From Cardinalis cardinalis (lineage: Eukaryota; Chordata; Aves; Passeriformes; Cardinalidae): DNA of 64,000 nt. The DNA is taken from positions 372,001-436,000 of the forward strand of contig JACDOX010000335.1 in the NCBI GenBank assembly GCA_014549065.1, in the 5' to 3' direction. The notes under the pieces are model-generated. The model saw nothing but the letters and a program-made list of their open reading frames with translations, searched no databases and was not told the origin of the DNA. How positions within the stretch are numbered: position 1 is the stretch's first letter; each line of letters opens with the position of its first letter. The position numbers were made by a program, and so were the translations under genes. This document shows positions 13,101 to 25,839 of the stretch, piece by piece.

Positions 13101-16100
13101 TTGCTTAGATAGGCAAATTATTGTCAGAGTCCAAACTGAAAATCATGAAGAAGATTTTTGCAATCATTTAACTTTTTTTTTCCCAATAGTATTCTGGAGG
13201 CTTACAGTTAATATAGATTTTGTATGCTGTTACACATCTAAATATATCTTTATATTTCAAAGTTTTGACATGCTGTTCATAACATTATAGGCAAAACCAG
13301 ACCTCTTTTTCTGTAAACAAACAGATGTCTCAGTAGTCCTTTTTTTTTGTTCACTTGCTAGTAAATTTAACCTTCATGCAGCAATACTGCTGTTTTCAAT
13401 CTACTCAACAAAGCTTGTTGGAAGGAGAGGCTTGATAACTTGCAAAGCTGCCTGAAGACTTACTAAGATGTTGAATTATGCAGACTGTATGGATTGAGCC
13501 AAGAGAACTGAGATAGGGAAGGTGTCAGTCTTACTGTCAGACTATAGAAATAAGCTGAACAACATAGCTTAGCTGCTTGGTAAATACACCTGTGTTTGTT
13601 TGGTTTAAGTTGAGTTAGGTTTTTGTTTGGAGAAAACTGAACGGGTTTTTGAAGTGTTAAAGCTACTGAGACACCTCAAAATTTCACACATGCCAGACAG
13701 CTTGTGAAAGCTGATCACAGGAGGGTTTTTTTCATACTACCTGCATTTCCATTCAAAATGAAAATATAGCAAAAGGACTTTTCAGATAGGCTATTAAATG
13801 CATGAGGGGTTTTGGTTTGCTTGGCTAGTTGGTTTTCATTTCTTCCTTAAGCGCTGTGTCCTCTTCCTACTACTGTTAAAAACGCTTATAGCCTTTGAGT
13901 ATGCCCATGTATAACCCCACCTTCTCAGAGTGTGAGGAGTACCTGATAGTGATCATCTAAATATTTAAATTAACAGTTTGCTTATTATTTCTTTCTATGA
14001 GGAAAAGTTTCTTCTNTCTACAATGTAAGGCTTGTCTTTTTTTTAGAGCTTAAATTCATTTTTTATGTCAACCTGTAAGTATTTATATCTATATAGATAT
14101 ATGCTTTGTAAAAATCTTAGTGGCTATAGTGTCCACAGTTTATGCTGGTCTGGTTTAGAGATGTACTAATATGAAAGCATTTTGCCATAGCAGAGTATTT
14201 GAAGAGTGTGATTTTTACTTGGCATTAGAAGAGTATTACAAGAAGTGCCAATGTATGTTAGTACCTTGAGTAGCTCCAGCCAAGATGTTTTTATAAGAAT
14301 TTGCTGCAGGCATCATTTTCACTGCTTTTTTTTTTTTTTCCATCCAAACTTAGAGTTTTAAGATTTTTTTTTAACTACCTCACCCTGGGATCTACTGTAA
14401 CTAAATATGTTGTTAGAGTCAGTGAGTCTAGTTCCCTGCTATTGTCAAGCATCATGTCACAATCTTGACAAATGTGTTTGAGATAAGCTGCAATTCTACT
14501 GGTCATGTATTCTCCAAGAAATCTGTCTTCTGGAAGTACCACCAGTAATAAATCTAAAAGTGTTAAATGAACAGATGTGGGGAAGAAAAATAACTTGGGA
14601 GAAACAAGTAAAAAACCCTTCAGTCAGAAAGTATCATGTGGCACAATCATTTTCTCAAATGTAACCAACATTTCTTGTTTTGTCTTCTATTCCCTACCTG
14701 TCCTTGAACAGAAGGCAAGCCCTGTGGCAAGTTTGCTTACTCTGATTCCACACCTTACAGGCTTAAAGACTTGCTCATCTATATCTAACACTCTCACCTA
14801 CTTTGTGAAATCAAGAAGTGTCTCAAGTAATCTAACATTACATTTTAAAAAAACCCAAAAAAATCCCAAAAAAACTTAAGCAGTAGCAGTTTTAAAATTC
14901 AGACATCTCTCTGGTTGAGATGTTTAAGCACACAGTGACAGAGTTGCCCAGGAAAGACAGTGGATGTAGTGCTCACTGAACTTTTTATGATACATTGCTA
15001 TTTGTTTTTCCTATTGCTTCAAATTATTTGGAATCAAAAGCAGCTATATTTTAGAGACCAAAAAGGGATAGTCAAGTCTCTGCCTCCCTAGGACCTAGGC
15101 CTCTATTAAAAGAGAAAAATAAGAAGCTGAACTTTGAAAAACCACACTCATAATTCTTCAAAACCTTAACTCTGCTTACAAAATAGCAAAGCAATCAATA
15201 GCTCTAACCTATAACGGTGCTGTTAACTAGTTGCACTAAAACTTTAGAAACTTTCACTTTAAAAGTACTTGATTTACCACTTCATATTTCAGTAACACTA
15301 ATTTAAGACAAAATATCTTTTTGTTTCCTTTCAGTCTATGGAGAAANATTGTAGAAAACCTTCTTTTGTATAAGAATCACAGCTGCTGTCAGCACATTGC
15401 AGTAAAATTAAATATTCTAGGGGAAATCTGGTGACTGGGAGTCCCTTGGCAGCATTTCCCAGAAGTTAGGGCTTGTGCTCTCATGCATTGTGAGTGAGGA
15501 AAGGTTACTCTAGATTTTTAATAGCTGTTGTGTTGAAAGCCAGAAGTATTCCACCCAGCACTGAGGTGTCTCTTCCTAAAACTCCATTAAAATACCTGGG
15601 ATTACACCAGCTCCAGAATCTGCCATGGATAGGTTCTCTGGAAGTGTGAGGCCACTGTGCTTAAATCCATCTCATACTGAATGTGTATAAATAATTTTTT
15701 AAAAAACCCAAAAAGCAAAACAATAAACAAGAACAACAACAACAAAANCAGTAGGGATTGTAAAATCCTTAAAAATCCTTTTGAATATTTTCAGTTTAGA
15801 CTTTGATAGCTCAGTCCATGAAGTAGAGAAAACATGCTTGCTATGACAAATTCTCGGCTAATCTAATTAATTCTTCAGAGTGAACTGCTATTTGTTGGGA
15901 AAAAAATTACAATGATCTCAGTAAAGAAAGCATGTGCTGTGCTTCTGGGTATTCATAAGTCTTTGACACATAGATAAATATTTTCTGCTTTGACCCAATT
16001 TNTGATTGAAAAAGATAGTATGAGAAATTCATTTGTTTAGTATGCAAAAAATCAAACCTTCTCTGTTCCTTGAGTTACTGAGGCTTCCTATGCATAGTTA

Positions 16101-17199
16101 TAGGGCTCCAGTGCTCACATTTCAGCATGTTCCTAGAAGGGATAAAGCCTGCAGTACAGTTACTTAGTGTTGAAGGAAGAAGATAAACTAAAGATACAGA
16201 AAAAAGACTTTGTAATGTTTTTCTGCTCAAAGTTCTTCCTGAGAAATGGTTAAACCAGTATATTTCTTNAAAACCTTGAATTATATTATCAAGAGACTTC
16301 CTGGAAGAGCTGAGATTAATATTCAAGTATTGCAATACAGATTTAAAATTTCGTAGATCAGTAAAGTTAAATTTGCACAAAAAGAAGTCGTGGGGTTTTT
16401 AATTTTTGTTTACCTGGTTTTGCATTTGTTTGGTTGGTTTGGGGTTCTTCTTTCCTTCTATACATCATTCTATAGAATATCTGAAAGACTAAAGTGGTTG
16501 CAAAGTCTTCAAATTAAGCTTAGCAATAAAATGATACCTGACAATGTTGTAATATTTTATTCCATTGGGAAGTTATTTAAGTAACTATGATAGTATGACT
16601 CTGTCAAATAAACTATTGATTTTTTTGGCACTTTTTGAAGTCTTTCAGTGCTGGTAAACTGTATGTGTAAAACAACCCAGGGCACCAGCACAGATATATC
16701 AAAATTTCTTAATCCCGGGTCTCACAATAATGGCTGCTGACATGGCCAGACATGCCCAATCTTTCAGGGGTTTTATGGCACTCAGATAGGATGGCACCAG
16801 TTGTGTCAGAAACTATTAAAATGATTTTTTTTTCCAAATCTGTTCTTGAAAACTCAATCAATTGCAGTTGAGGTTGGTTCTTTACTAAGGGGATCACTTA
16901 GGCATTTTTCTGCCTGGCCCAGAGATATCTTACTAATCTTGCATTTTGGAAAATTATTTTTCTGCTATGGGAAGCCCAGGAACAGGTACATTTTCAGGAT
17001 CTTTAAGTATGGAGTTTAGAAACAAATTTTACTTAGCTACAGGTCTCCTCTGTCAAGCTTGGGCATCTCCATGTAAATGCTTCAACAAAGCTTTGTTGAA
17101 GTTTTTTGCCAATACTGGATGATTTTACTGTTCTTTCTGAAAGTTTTAAACCCCATTTGTAAGAAGGAAACAGCATTTTCTCATTCTACCACGGTGTGG
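10141..17199. other. Unique AT-rich noncoding sequence with short homopolymer tracts
   Basis: No gene or transposon is recognised in these 7 kb. Low-complexity patches include an A-rich stretch at 10945-11015, a run of 14 T at 14326-14339, A-runs separated by ccc at 14846-14877, and an A-rich stretch with caacaa units at 15700-15750. The open frames are short and look like chance. Confidence 0.5.
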
Positions 17200-17462
17200 C
17201 TATGCATTTTCATATATATTCTGGGTGAATACATGCATAGGAATATATACCCATCTGTATAGATACATGGTATATATACATTGTATATGTACAGTATGTA
17301 CTGACTTGAATGTCAGTAAGATGGACAAAAAGAAAAAGCAAATGCAGCTGTGCCTGGAGGGTTTGAAAAGTTGGCGCATGTGTATTTATGTGTGTGTGTG
17401 TGCATATATGCACATGTACATGTATGTCTTTGTCTTTACACATACACATAGATGTATAGACT
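17200..17462. repeat. TA/TG microsatellite cluster
   Basis: Two blocks of alternating purine-pyrimidine sequence flank about 90 bp of plain sequence. The left block (17206-17300) is TATA-rich with repeated tatatac and tgtata units. The right block (17380-17458) holds a short tgtgtgtgtgtg run, then catatatgcacatgtacatg and cacatacacatag. Short open frames on both strands here are by-products of the repeat. Confidence 0.8.
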
Positions 17463-17699
17463 AGTTGAGCTTGTGCTGCTGAAAGAGTAGACAAAAAAAA
17501 ATAAAAAGAGCAGGACAAAACTACCNAGTTTCAAATAATTTCTAAACATATCCATAATTCCTTTCTCATAAAGATCTTGATTGAATTTCATTTAGGAATC
17601 TCTACGAGAATTAGTTTAGCATAAGAATATTTCCTACATATAAAGAAAAATATGGTTACTTCTATCTATGCCTCCCTCACCTCCATATTTTTCAAGCAA

Positions 17700-18140
17700 T
17701 TCAAGTAGTGTGTTCTTTTTAAGAGCGAGCCTTCCCTACGGCGCACGTTGTTCCATCCCTTTGGTGCCGCTGGTAGGTGTCCAGCTCTTCACAAAGCACT
17801 GAATCTTTAATACAGTTGTATTATTCACACAATTGCTTTTCATGAGCTGGCTCTGAGCCCATGGGTATAAGTGTCGCTGTTTGTGCTAGCTCGGTGGTGC
17901 ACACAACGACATAATTGTTTCTTGACTAATAAGCTATAATGTGATCCACATGGACTGGAAATTTAATTTACAAGGTAAATGGTCATTTGACCATGAATTG
18001 AAGATGCTGCCACACAGAAACAGAGGATCTGAACTACACAGTAGTGAGAGGCTGCTCTCTGCTACAAGGAAAAACCCTGTGCTGCTGGCAAACGAGAGGG
18101 CTTCTGGGAGACCATTGCAGGAAAGAATACAGGATTAATA
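17700..18140. other. Candidate conserved noncoding block
   Basis: This stretch stands out from the AT-rich surroundings. It has higher complexity, several CpG sites (acggcgcacgttg, gtgccgctgg, gtgtcgctg, agctcggtgg, acaacgacat) and no ambiguous bases between 17526 and 18743. It matches no repeat I know. A frame runs from 17941 to 18138, but it has no recognisable domain, so I favour a regulatory or otherwise constrained noncoding element over an exon. This is inference only. Confidence 0.3.
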
Positions 18141-20046
18141 GTGTCTCTCTTCTTAGTGCAGAAAAAATTTACCAGTGACAATGGCAAGGTAAACTTGGAT
18201 TTTATGACTGTTTTCATTCTGTTCAGGACACATGAATAAGCTAAACAAAATAAAAAACCCAAATGTACAAAAAATGTCAAACAGCTCTCCTTTTTGTGAT
18301 ACTTGTAAGTAAAAGCAATTTAAGCCTACTTAATTGTTGGAGACTCTTGGATTAAATGAGATTTTTCCAGCTTTATGGATAATATAAAAGTGAAGGTGCA
18401 ACTAGATATTTAAGAAGCACAATTTTTTTTACACACTTTGAGCTTTGTTTAACTTAACACTACAGAAAAACCTTTTCTTGTACCTTCCTTTAAAAGATGG
18501 CTAAGCATGTAAGAGACATCTTTCCAGACTCCTCCAGGCAAAATGGGAAGTATAACTCAACTAGTTTTTACACTCTGAATGTCATCACTGCTCAAGTTAA
18601 TAAAAAATTAGGTAGTTCATTTGTTCTTTTTTTAAATAAGAAACTTGGTGTTTTACAAAGGCTTAGTACTGAATATTAAAAGATATATGCTTGCTTGCAT
18701 TCAATTGCAAATTTGATAAGCTGTGAAGAAATTTTAAAAATGNTTCATTAAAATACTGATAATGTTCTTTTTTAAAAGCTTTTGTTTACAGCTAGTTCTT
18801 TTGCTTGGAAAACAGAAAAAAAAAATCCAGTATCCTACCTGTTTTGAAACCTTAGCATTTTTTTCTAAGCTGAAAAAAAACCCACAATGGAGATTACATG
18901 ACTTTCTGGACACAGTAGGACTCTGAACTATTAAGCATGTTTCCTAACAGCTGACACTGAATCTTCCTGAAGCTTTGAATAAGGCAAAATGGGGGAGAAA
19001 AAACGGCACATTTCATTGTCCAGTTTCAGGCCAAAATAACTATTCTTGCAGGGAGAAGTGATACAGACTGGCTAATTCTGCAGAGAAATTACCCGCCAGA
19101 CAACACAAAGCAGAAGCCTTTATTTGGGTGTGTCTCTCCAGAGAGCTGTGAAACAATGAGTTTCCTATGAGAGGAGAAATTCAGTGTCTTCATTTATATT
19201 TCCAAATGAAAATTTGCTTGTTTGTTTTTATTTTGTTTTGAAGGGTAACAGCCTTGTGTCATGTTCTTCGAGTAGAATATCACCAGTGGTTAGGGACCTC
19301 ACAATACTCTGCTACAAATTTTCCTATTTTTAACATATCTTGATAAGAAAATCTTTTTAGCAACATTGGCTCATATCTTTTATATATATATACACTGTAT
19401 ATATATGTATATATTCTATGTGTGTATATAAATATATATATTCTATATTCTATGTCATATATTATATANATATTTAATTAGAAATCTGAAAGTTTCTGTA
19501 ATTTTCCCAGTATTAATAAGAGCCATGTAATCTGTGGATCCAACACTGTAAATTTCCTTACCTGAACTGACNTAACTGCTTCTTGCTATTTCTTGATCCA
19601 GATTTGATATGACAGATTTCTGTTTTAAACTCCTAATTTCCATCAGATCATTCTGCTATCATAGCAATTTTTCTGCTATAAGAGCTATTAAGCCAGAATA
19701 AATATTTAATTGCAAACACACACAGCATGAGTTCTTAATATAGTTTCATCAAGAAGTCACGGTATGACAAAACACTCTTTCATGCTTTAGTTAAAACACA
19801 CATTTATGTGTGAGTGAAGAATGTAGTTGACAACAGGAATTAGAAAAGCATTCTAAGGAATAATGTTAAAAAAAAAACCCAAAACAAGAAAAAACCTACT
19901 GTTTTTACAGGGCAGCTTTTGGGAACATATATTGTGCTGAATGATCTCAGATTCTTTATTTAGAAGTCCAAACAGACAGGTAGTGACCTCGGGTTTTTTT
20001 CTGGTTTTAATCTGAAATTCTCGATGACTTTGATTCATCTGAAAAA
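18141..20046. other. Noncoding sequence with a TA-rich microsatellite
   Basis: No gene is recognised. Positions 19378-19470 are dominated by TATA and TATG dinucleotide-type repeats (tatatatatatac, gtatatatatgtatatat and attctatattc units), with one ambiguous base near the end. The rest is AT-rich sequence with A-runs. Confidence 0.6.
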
Positions 20047-20074
20047 ATGATGATGATGATGATGATGATGATGA
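20047..20074 (+). repeat. ATG trinucleotide microsatellite, nine units
   Basis: Nine uninterrupted ATG units are followed by acgacaatgataa. On the minus strand this reads as serine- or histidine-rich homopolymer in two frames, a repeat artefact that produces two apparently open frames. It abuts the CR1 relic to its right. Confidence 0.95.
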
Positions 20075-20214
20075 CGACAATGATAAGGAAGAAGAGCAAC
20101 AGCATTGCTCACAGCAGAAGACACAGGTGAGGTCTTCAGTTTCCACATCAGGCAGCTCACCTTGTGGAGAATGATTAAGATTTGCAGGGACAGTTTGAAG
20201 TCACTTGATAAAAA

Positions 20215-21130
20215 AACCCTACTCAAAGAAAGTGACCCCATGCAGGCTGGCCAAGACTATGTCCAGGGAGATTTTTAATCCCATTGTCTGCTCATCCAGC
20301 CCATTCTCCATCAGCTTCTCTGTATAGGAAATTCTTCATCTACCAAGCCAGTCATTGAAGTTAATCAAGTTAGTCACTCATTGTCTCTAGGTCCTTGGAT
20401 TTCGGAAGGCAGGTTCTGCTACTAAAAACTGAGGTGAGGAAGACCTTTGGTACATCAGCTTTTCCTGTGTCTCGGCTCAACAGGATTTTTGACCAATTTA
20501 GCAATTTGCTCATGCTTTCCCCAGTCTTCCTTTTGTTACTTGTCTATATATATAGAATTCTTTCCTTCTGCCTTTGCCATCTTTCACCAGATTCAACCCC
20601 TGGTGGGTGTTGGCTTTCCTAACTCTGTCTCTCCATATTCAAACAGAATCTCTATATTCTCTAATTTTTACTGCTTCTACCTTCTGAATTATTCCTTCCT
20701 ATGTTTGAGTTTTGCTAGGAGCTCCTTGCTTATTCATGCAGGTCTTCTAGGCAGTTTTTATTTTTGCTCATTGGAATGGACTTCTCATGAACCTGCAAGA
20801 GCCAATCCTTGAATTTTACACAGTTACCTTGCACCCTTCTTCCCTCCAGGGCTTTTTCTCACATGACATTTTCCAGTCCATCCTTAAAGAGGCCAGAATC
20901 TGTTCTCTTTAAGTCCACTGTTGTGATCTTGTTTTTTGCCCTCTCCTCTTTTGCCAGGATTCTGAAATCTACTAACTCAAAGTCACTGCAGTTGAGGTTG
21001 CTTTCAGCCTTCGCATCCCCAACCAGATCTTTGTTATAAGCCAGAATTTTTAAAAATAGAGATCTACTCCAGAAAGGTCAACATCTCCGCTGGCTGGCAA
21101 CCCAGAATATTCTGATTTTGCCCTTTTGTC
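20215..21130 (-). pseudogene. CR1 LINE ORF2 relic (endonuclease end to reverse transcriptase start)
   Basis: Read on the minus strand, the region from about 21040 down to 20850 translates to recognisable CR1 ORF2 text, including NLSCSDFELVDFRILAKE, matching the conserved C-terminal part of the CR1 endonuclease where a Cys-Ser-Asp/His motif precedes the linker. Further along, 20410-20270 corresponds to the early reverse-transcriptase region; the plus strand shows the antisense of a gggctggatgagcagacaat block. Stops and frameshifts break the frame many times, so it encodes nothing functional. Neither the CR1 5' end nor its 3' untranslated region is attached, so both ends are truncated or decayed. 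Plus-strand open frames over it are antisense shadows. Confidence 0.85.
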
Positions 21131-24100
21131 CTCTAAACTGTATACATTGTGAATGTCTATAACTATGCATATAGTTTTAGCTCTGCCCACATTCCACTCC
21201 TATCATATCAAGTCCTATATAGAAACTGTTTTGTTACCTGTCAGACTCAGAGGTTTATTTCTTTACTTTTACTATGGATTTGGGGGTTTTGCTGCATGAA
21301 TTTTACAGAGTGCTTACACTGCATTGCTACTCGTATGTTTCCATTGAGTGTAGAAGTTTTCTCCCACAAGCAGTGACTATGTGGGATTACTTAGACAGCT
21401 TGTAAACAAAATATGTCNACTGTTTCTCTGATACACAGTCGTAGATGTGGGTGTTCATATGTGGGGCAATGGAGTGNATCTACAGGAATTCATTGGACCA
21501 ATATATTATTTTTGTTTTGCTGGAAATTACTAACTTGGCCAAAGCATTATTGAGATCTTTTGCTAAAGAAAAAAAANTTCATCAAAATACTGGAGATATT
21601 TTATTTCATACTGAGTTTTCTACAAACCAGTAAAAACCATGATTCTTGTTATAATCACCTTACCAGTTATTAATAAGTAGCATATTTCTAAATNGGCCCT
21701 TCAAAGGTAAATTTTTCTCCTATAAACCATTGATTAATTTTTTAAATGATAAATGAAGACTTTTATGTGTAAAAGAAAAACCTTCAAATATCTTAATCTT
21801 AACTGTTGAAATCTAGTCTTAATATATCAGCTTATGCTTAATTTCTATCATCCTGCAACATGCTCTATTTTCTAAACAGACTTTAAGTGACCAGCATGAC
21901 AGATGCTCTTAGAAGATNGTTCTCTTTGTTTTCAATAAAAAGGAATTACAAGCAAGTCCTTGTAAAGGAAAACTGGTTCAAGTTTGACACTACATGCTTT
22001 AAGTAATACATTACTTCCTGAAGAACCTGATAGGATAAATTAGTCTCTAATGGGATCATTTACAGAGACTATGAAAACACCAATTCTCACAAGGCTGAGA
22101 GAAATTCTGCTGTTGGAGTTTTTTCAAGGATGTGTTATCATTAACATATCATTGGACATGACTCTGAGAGTCCAACAGTTCAACATGGTGTTTTTTCCAA
22201 GTCATAGAAGAGGAGTTTTTAGTTTTAAAAGCCTCAGTTGTCTTCTAGATTAGCTACTCCTTAGTTCAGTCTTAAACCTAACTATGTTCTAATTTTACAT
22301 TTAATTAGTTTGCAGTAATGTGAAACATTGATTTTATTTTCTTCAAGTATCAAGAGCAGAAACATCTGCTGAGCAGAAGTTTCTTCTTTTTAATGCCATA
22401 ATTGATGGAACACTCCTATCCATATTGTAAATATTAGAAATAAACTTTCAAGTGCTTGGCCCTGGAGGGTTTTTAAAAGCCTAGTCTTGTGCATCTGTTA
22501 GCCTCACAGCTCTTTCTTTGTGTCTGCTCCTTGTTCTTGCTCTGTTCTTCTGTTGCCGTGGGAGCTTTTTTGCTCCCCCTCTTTCTCTTTCTCTATTCAC
22601 TGCTTTCCAGAAACTTCTCCCAGATGTACTTGCTTGATGCCTCATATATAAATTAGTGTCCCTTCCCTGCAGAGAAATCTGTATGACCCAAGAAATCAAA
22701 ATAGACAGCTCTTTTCTCTGTTGGTTAGCCATACATTTTTAACAAAACAGAACATATAATAGATGTACCATAAGTGAAAACAGACAAACAAACACACACC
22801 AGCATTAATATCTAATAAGGATGCCTTTAAGAAGTAAGAGAATGCCTAATGAGAAAAAGCTTGCACGCTAGAAAGAAGGCCACTCAGCTTTGTTAGCTAG
22901 AACTTGCAACACCTAGCATAAAAGCATTTACACTTGATTTAAAAAGTCTCTGAATTCTACTTTTAGCCCACATCTCTGAGTTCAATGTGCTATTATAAAG
23001 ATTTGGTTGGGCTATTTCTTCAGGGTCTTAGCCCGTGTACTCATAGATGTAATTGAAGGAAAACACTGGTACATATTTCTTCCAAGATAGGCACCCTGAG
23101 AAATCTCCTATTGGCTAAGCCATGCTGCTGCCATACTTCAGAATATGGGAAGTACGGCTGAAAAAATTTAATTCTTAAATCCTTTGCATCAACTATTAGT
23201 ATGATAGTTATGCTCCACATTGAGAAACAAAAGAGAAAAAATGTAACTATAAAACATTACACGTTTTTTACCTGGCCTCACTAGTACCACAGAAAGGGAT
23301 AGAAGTTCTTTTCACACTCTGCCATGGCACAGAGTTTCCATGTACAAGTCCTGCCCAAAGAAATCTTGTCCAAAGATTTAAGGGACTTGATGCAGATAAC
23401 AACTAACATTGCCTCATATTTGTGCTAAGGTGGAACCAGGAAGAAATGCATATTCTACTTCAACATTTCACATTCTTATCAATGGTTTTTTTTGTCCCTT
23501 GGAAAATTTTTGAGGTAGTTTGAAGGACTCCTCTCATGGAAAATCATCCTTAGGCAGTGTTCAGGCTCATTCTTTGACACTGATACCAGCTGTATCTCTC
23601 CTGCCTCCAATCATTAAATAAAAAGAAATTCGTATAGTAGTTGGTTTGCCATTAGGACCACAAGGGTCACGTAGACAATATGGATAGCAGGAATGATGAA
23701 TGTGTTCATAAAGCTTCTTCAGCCTTAGTTTCTAGCACTGATATTCAAATTTTGACAGAATCTTAAACAAGTTTGGTTTTGTATTAGTTGTCTTAGTCAC
23801 ATTTCACTAATCAGAGTATCTGTATCTTTACTTCTGGACTAAACATATTTGTAATGCATTATATGGAAGAATAAGGATCTTAATATGTATGCTCTCATTT
23901 AGAGTTCAGGGGCAGATCCATCAGAAAGAAAAAAAAAGAAAAAAAGAGATAAATTCAACATCTAAGAATGGACTTAATAGAATATATATAAAAAAAGAGT
24001 ACTACAATATCTATGCTTAGATCTCAGCATAACATAAATTCATCCAAAAGCTTTTTTATTGCAGTGTTCAATTTTTTTTATAACTTACTCTCCCCATTTA

Positions 24101-25529
24101 TTATTCAGGAAGCCTTTGCAGGGTGAAGAACTGTTACACAAGCATAACCCATGGGCACTATTCCACTACCTGGGTCAGTACCACAGGCTCTCTGTGGGAA
24201 TGCAAATCACTTACTAGGGCTTGAAATTTATTTTTTTTGTTTTCAACCAAAACTTGTTTAACACTCCAGGGGATGTATTGTGATGCTACTTGTAGTCAGA
24301 GGTTCTTTCAAATGTTTTTATGGTAGAGATTCTATCTAGGTTTGAATGCCTAGCCTATTCTGTCAAACTGAACCTAGCTATGCTGACTTGACCTTTTTTA
24401 GATTTTTGCTGTTACTCACAGGGTCATGCAATTGTAAAGAACAGAGGTGGTTGTCCGAATCACAGAGAGCTGAAAAGGTCAAAGTAGCATTGCAGTCTTC
24501 ACTATTTCTCCAGGTATAAGATGCTGGAACTGTAGCCACATAAGGCTATATGCCTGAAATAAACCTGAAAAATTATCTTTGCAAACTCTTGGGTTTGATG
24601 CTGAAACTAATAACAATGCTAAATCATAAAAATGCTGAAAAGATCCTTAAGATTTTCTTAAATATTTTTGACTCCTGCCACNTCAAATTAAGGTTATGAG
24701 CAATGTTTCTACTATAGATATTTTTGTCTTTTATATAGTTTTCCCACAGCTAAATCAAGCATTACCTGGTTTCCAGATGATGGTAATGTCTTGCAGTCTG
24801 TATTGTGCAAGACCTGTGAAAGAATCTTATTCTTCTTTAATCTACAATGCTACCATAAAATTAGAATGTNTGATTGAGGGTTCTAATTTTTTTCCCCTCC
24901 ACATTACAACAAGTTTTCCCATCCTTAGAAAGCTTTATTAAAAAATTCAATACTCTTGCAGCCTTATGTATTACTATTGACTAGTATACAGCAAGTAGAG
25001 CAATTACTTTACATATTTGGTATCCCATGATCTTGAACATAATGGCATATTTTATGACCCTCAGTGACCACATAAATAATATCAGATGAACTACATGACA
25101 TTTTTAGTGTTTCATTTGCACACGAATGAATTATTTCAATTCCTACAAAAATTTCCCAAAATCCTGAAATGGNCAAAAAAACCCCACACATTGTAAATCA
25201 AACAAAATTTTTTCTCTTAGTTCAATTAAAATTTCAACAGCCTTATCATAAGACAACAGTTGATACAAATATCAGTACAATAATTTGAGCATGGTCCAAA
25301 TTTGTATAGAAAAGCCTCCTGAATTATAAATGTACAATTGGTTTAGGTACAGTTTTTATTATCTGCCCCTCTCCCCCCAGTTTTGTAACTGCCTTTCTAT
25401 TGCCATATTTGTCTTCACAGACAAAAGCAAGGCAAAATTCTTCCCAAGAATATTTCTGGGTTTCTCATTCTCTGAACCTCAGAGAAAGAAAAACACAATT
25501 CCTATCCCATTTGCTGTGCCTGTGTTTGT
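21131..25529. other. Unique noncoding sequence, nothing recognised
   Basis: I see no gene or transposon that I can name. Four ambiguous bases cluster at 21418-21694. A purine run (aaaaaaaagaaaaaaagag-like) lies at 23929-23949. Positions 22050-22253 and 22481-22732 are open on one strand but show no domain. Confidence 0.45.
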
Positions 25530-25839
25530 GCCAAAGTAGAATGCAACACGNAGATTGTTTACCCAAAGTGATGGCGTTGTGTTTCCTTGGCCTATCAGGG
25601 CCAAGTGTGTATGTGTGTGTGTGTGTGTGTTGGGACTGTCAGGTGACAGTCACGAGATGATGACTGCAGTTGTGTGCAGAGTTGAGTGCTTGGCAGATTC
25701 AGTTTAGATGTAATGTAATATAGTACAGAGTAATGTAATAAAGAATAGTATAATAAAGTAATTAATTAGCCTTCTGATGGGATGTAGTCAGATGCATCAT
25801 TTCTCTCTTCTCTTATTGGCGCTGCCTGCAAATTCTGTA
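25530..25839 (+). mobile_element. Solo LTR of an avian endogenous retrovirus, 5' part diverged
   Basis: The block tgggactgtcaggtgacagt, gatgatgactgcagttgtgt, gagtgcttggcagattcag, a stretch of gtaatgtaata-type units with two AATAAA signals near 25738 and 25753, and the end gcgctgcctgcaaattctgta is an LTR I recognise from songbird genomes. The polyadenylation-type signals on the plus strand followed by about 90 bp to the right edge give plus orientation. The left edge is uncertain: an imperfect (GT)n run at 25605-25631 lies inside the U3-like part. No internal retroviral sequence follows, so it is solo. I could not identify a target duplication. Confidence 0.7.
25605..25631 (+). repeat. GT dinucleotide microsatellite
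   Basis: About thirteen GT units with one interruption (gtat) lie inside the LTR relic. Length is likely variable between individuals. Confidence 0.9.

Noticed and set aside
17210..17518. Cys/His-rich frames on both strands
   Set aside because: These are translation of TA/TG microsatellite sequence.
19853..20241. Serine-rich and histidine-rich minus-strand frames
   Set aside because: The homopolymeric residues come from the ATG trinucleotide microsatellite at 20047-20074.
20447..20812. 121-codon plus-strand frame
   Set aside because: It is antisense to the CR1 ORF2 relic on the minus strand.
24430..24500. Possible CR1 3' stub (gaatcacagagagctgaaaa)
   Set aside because: Only about 20-30 bp resemble the CR1 end and the order of further landmarks is absent.
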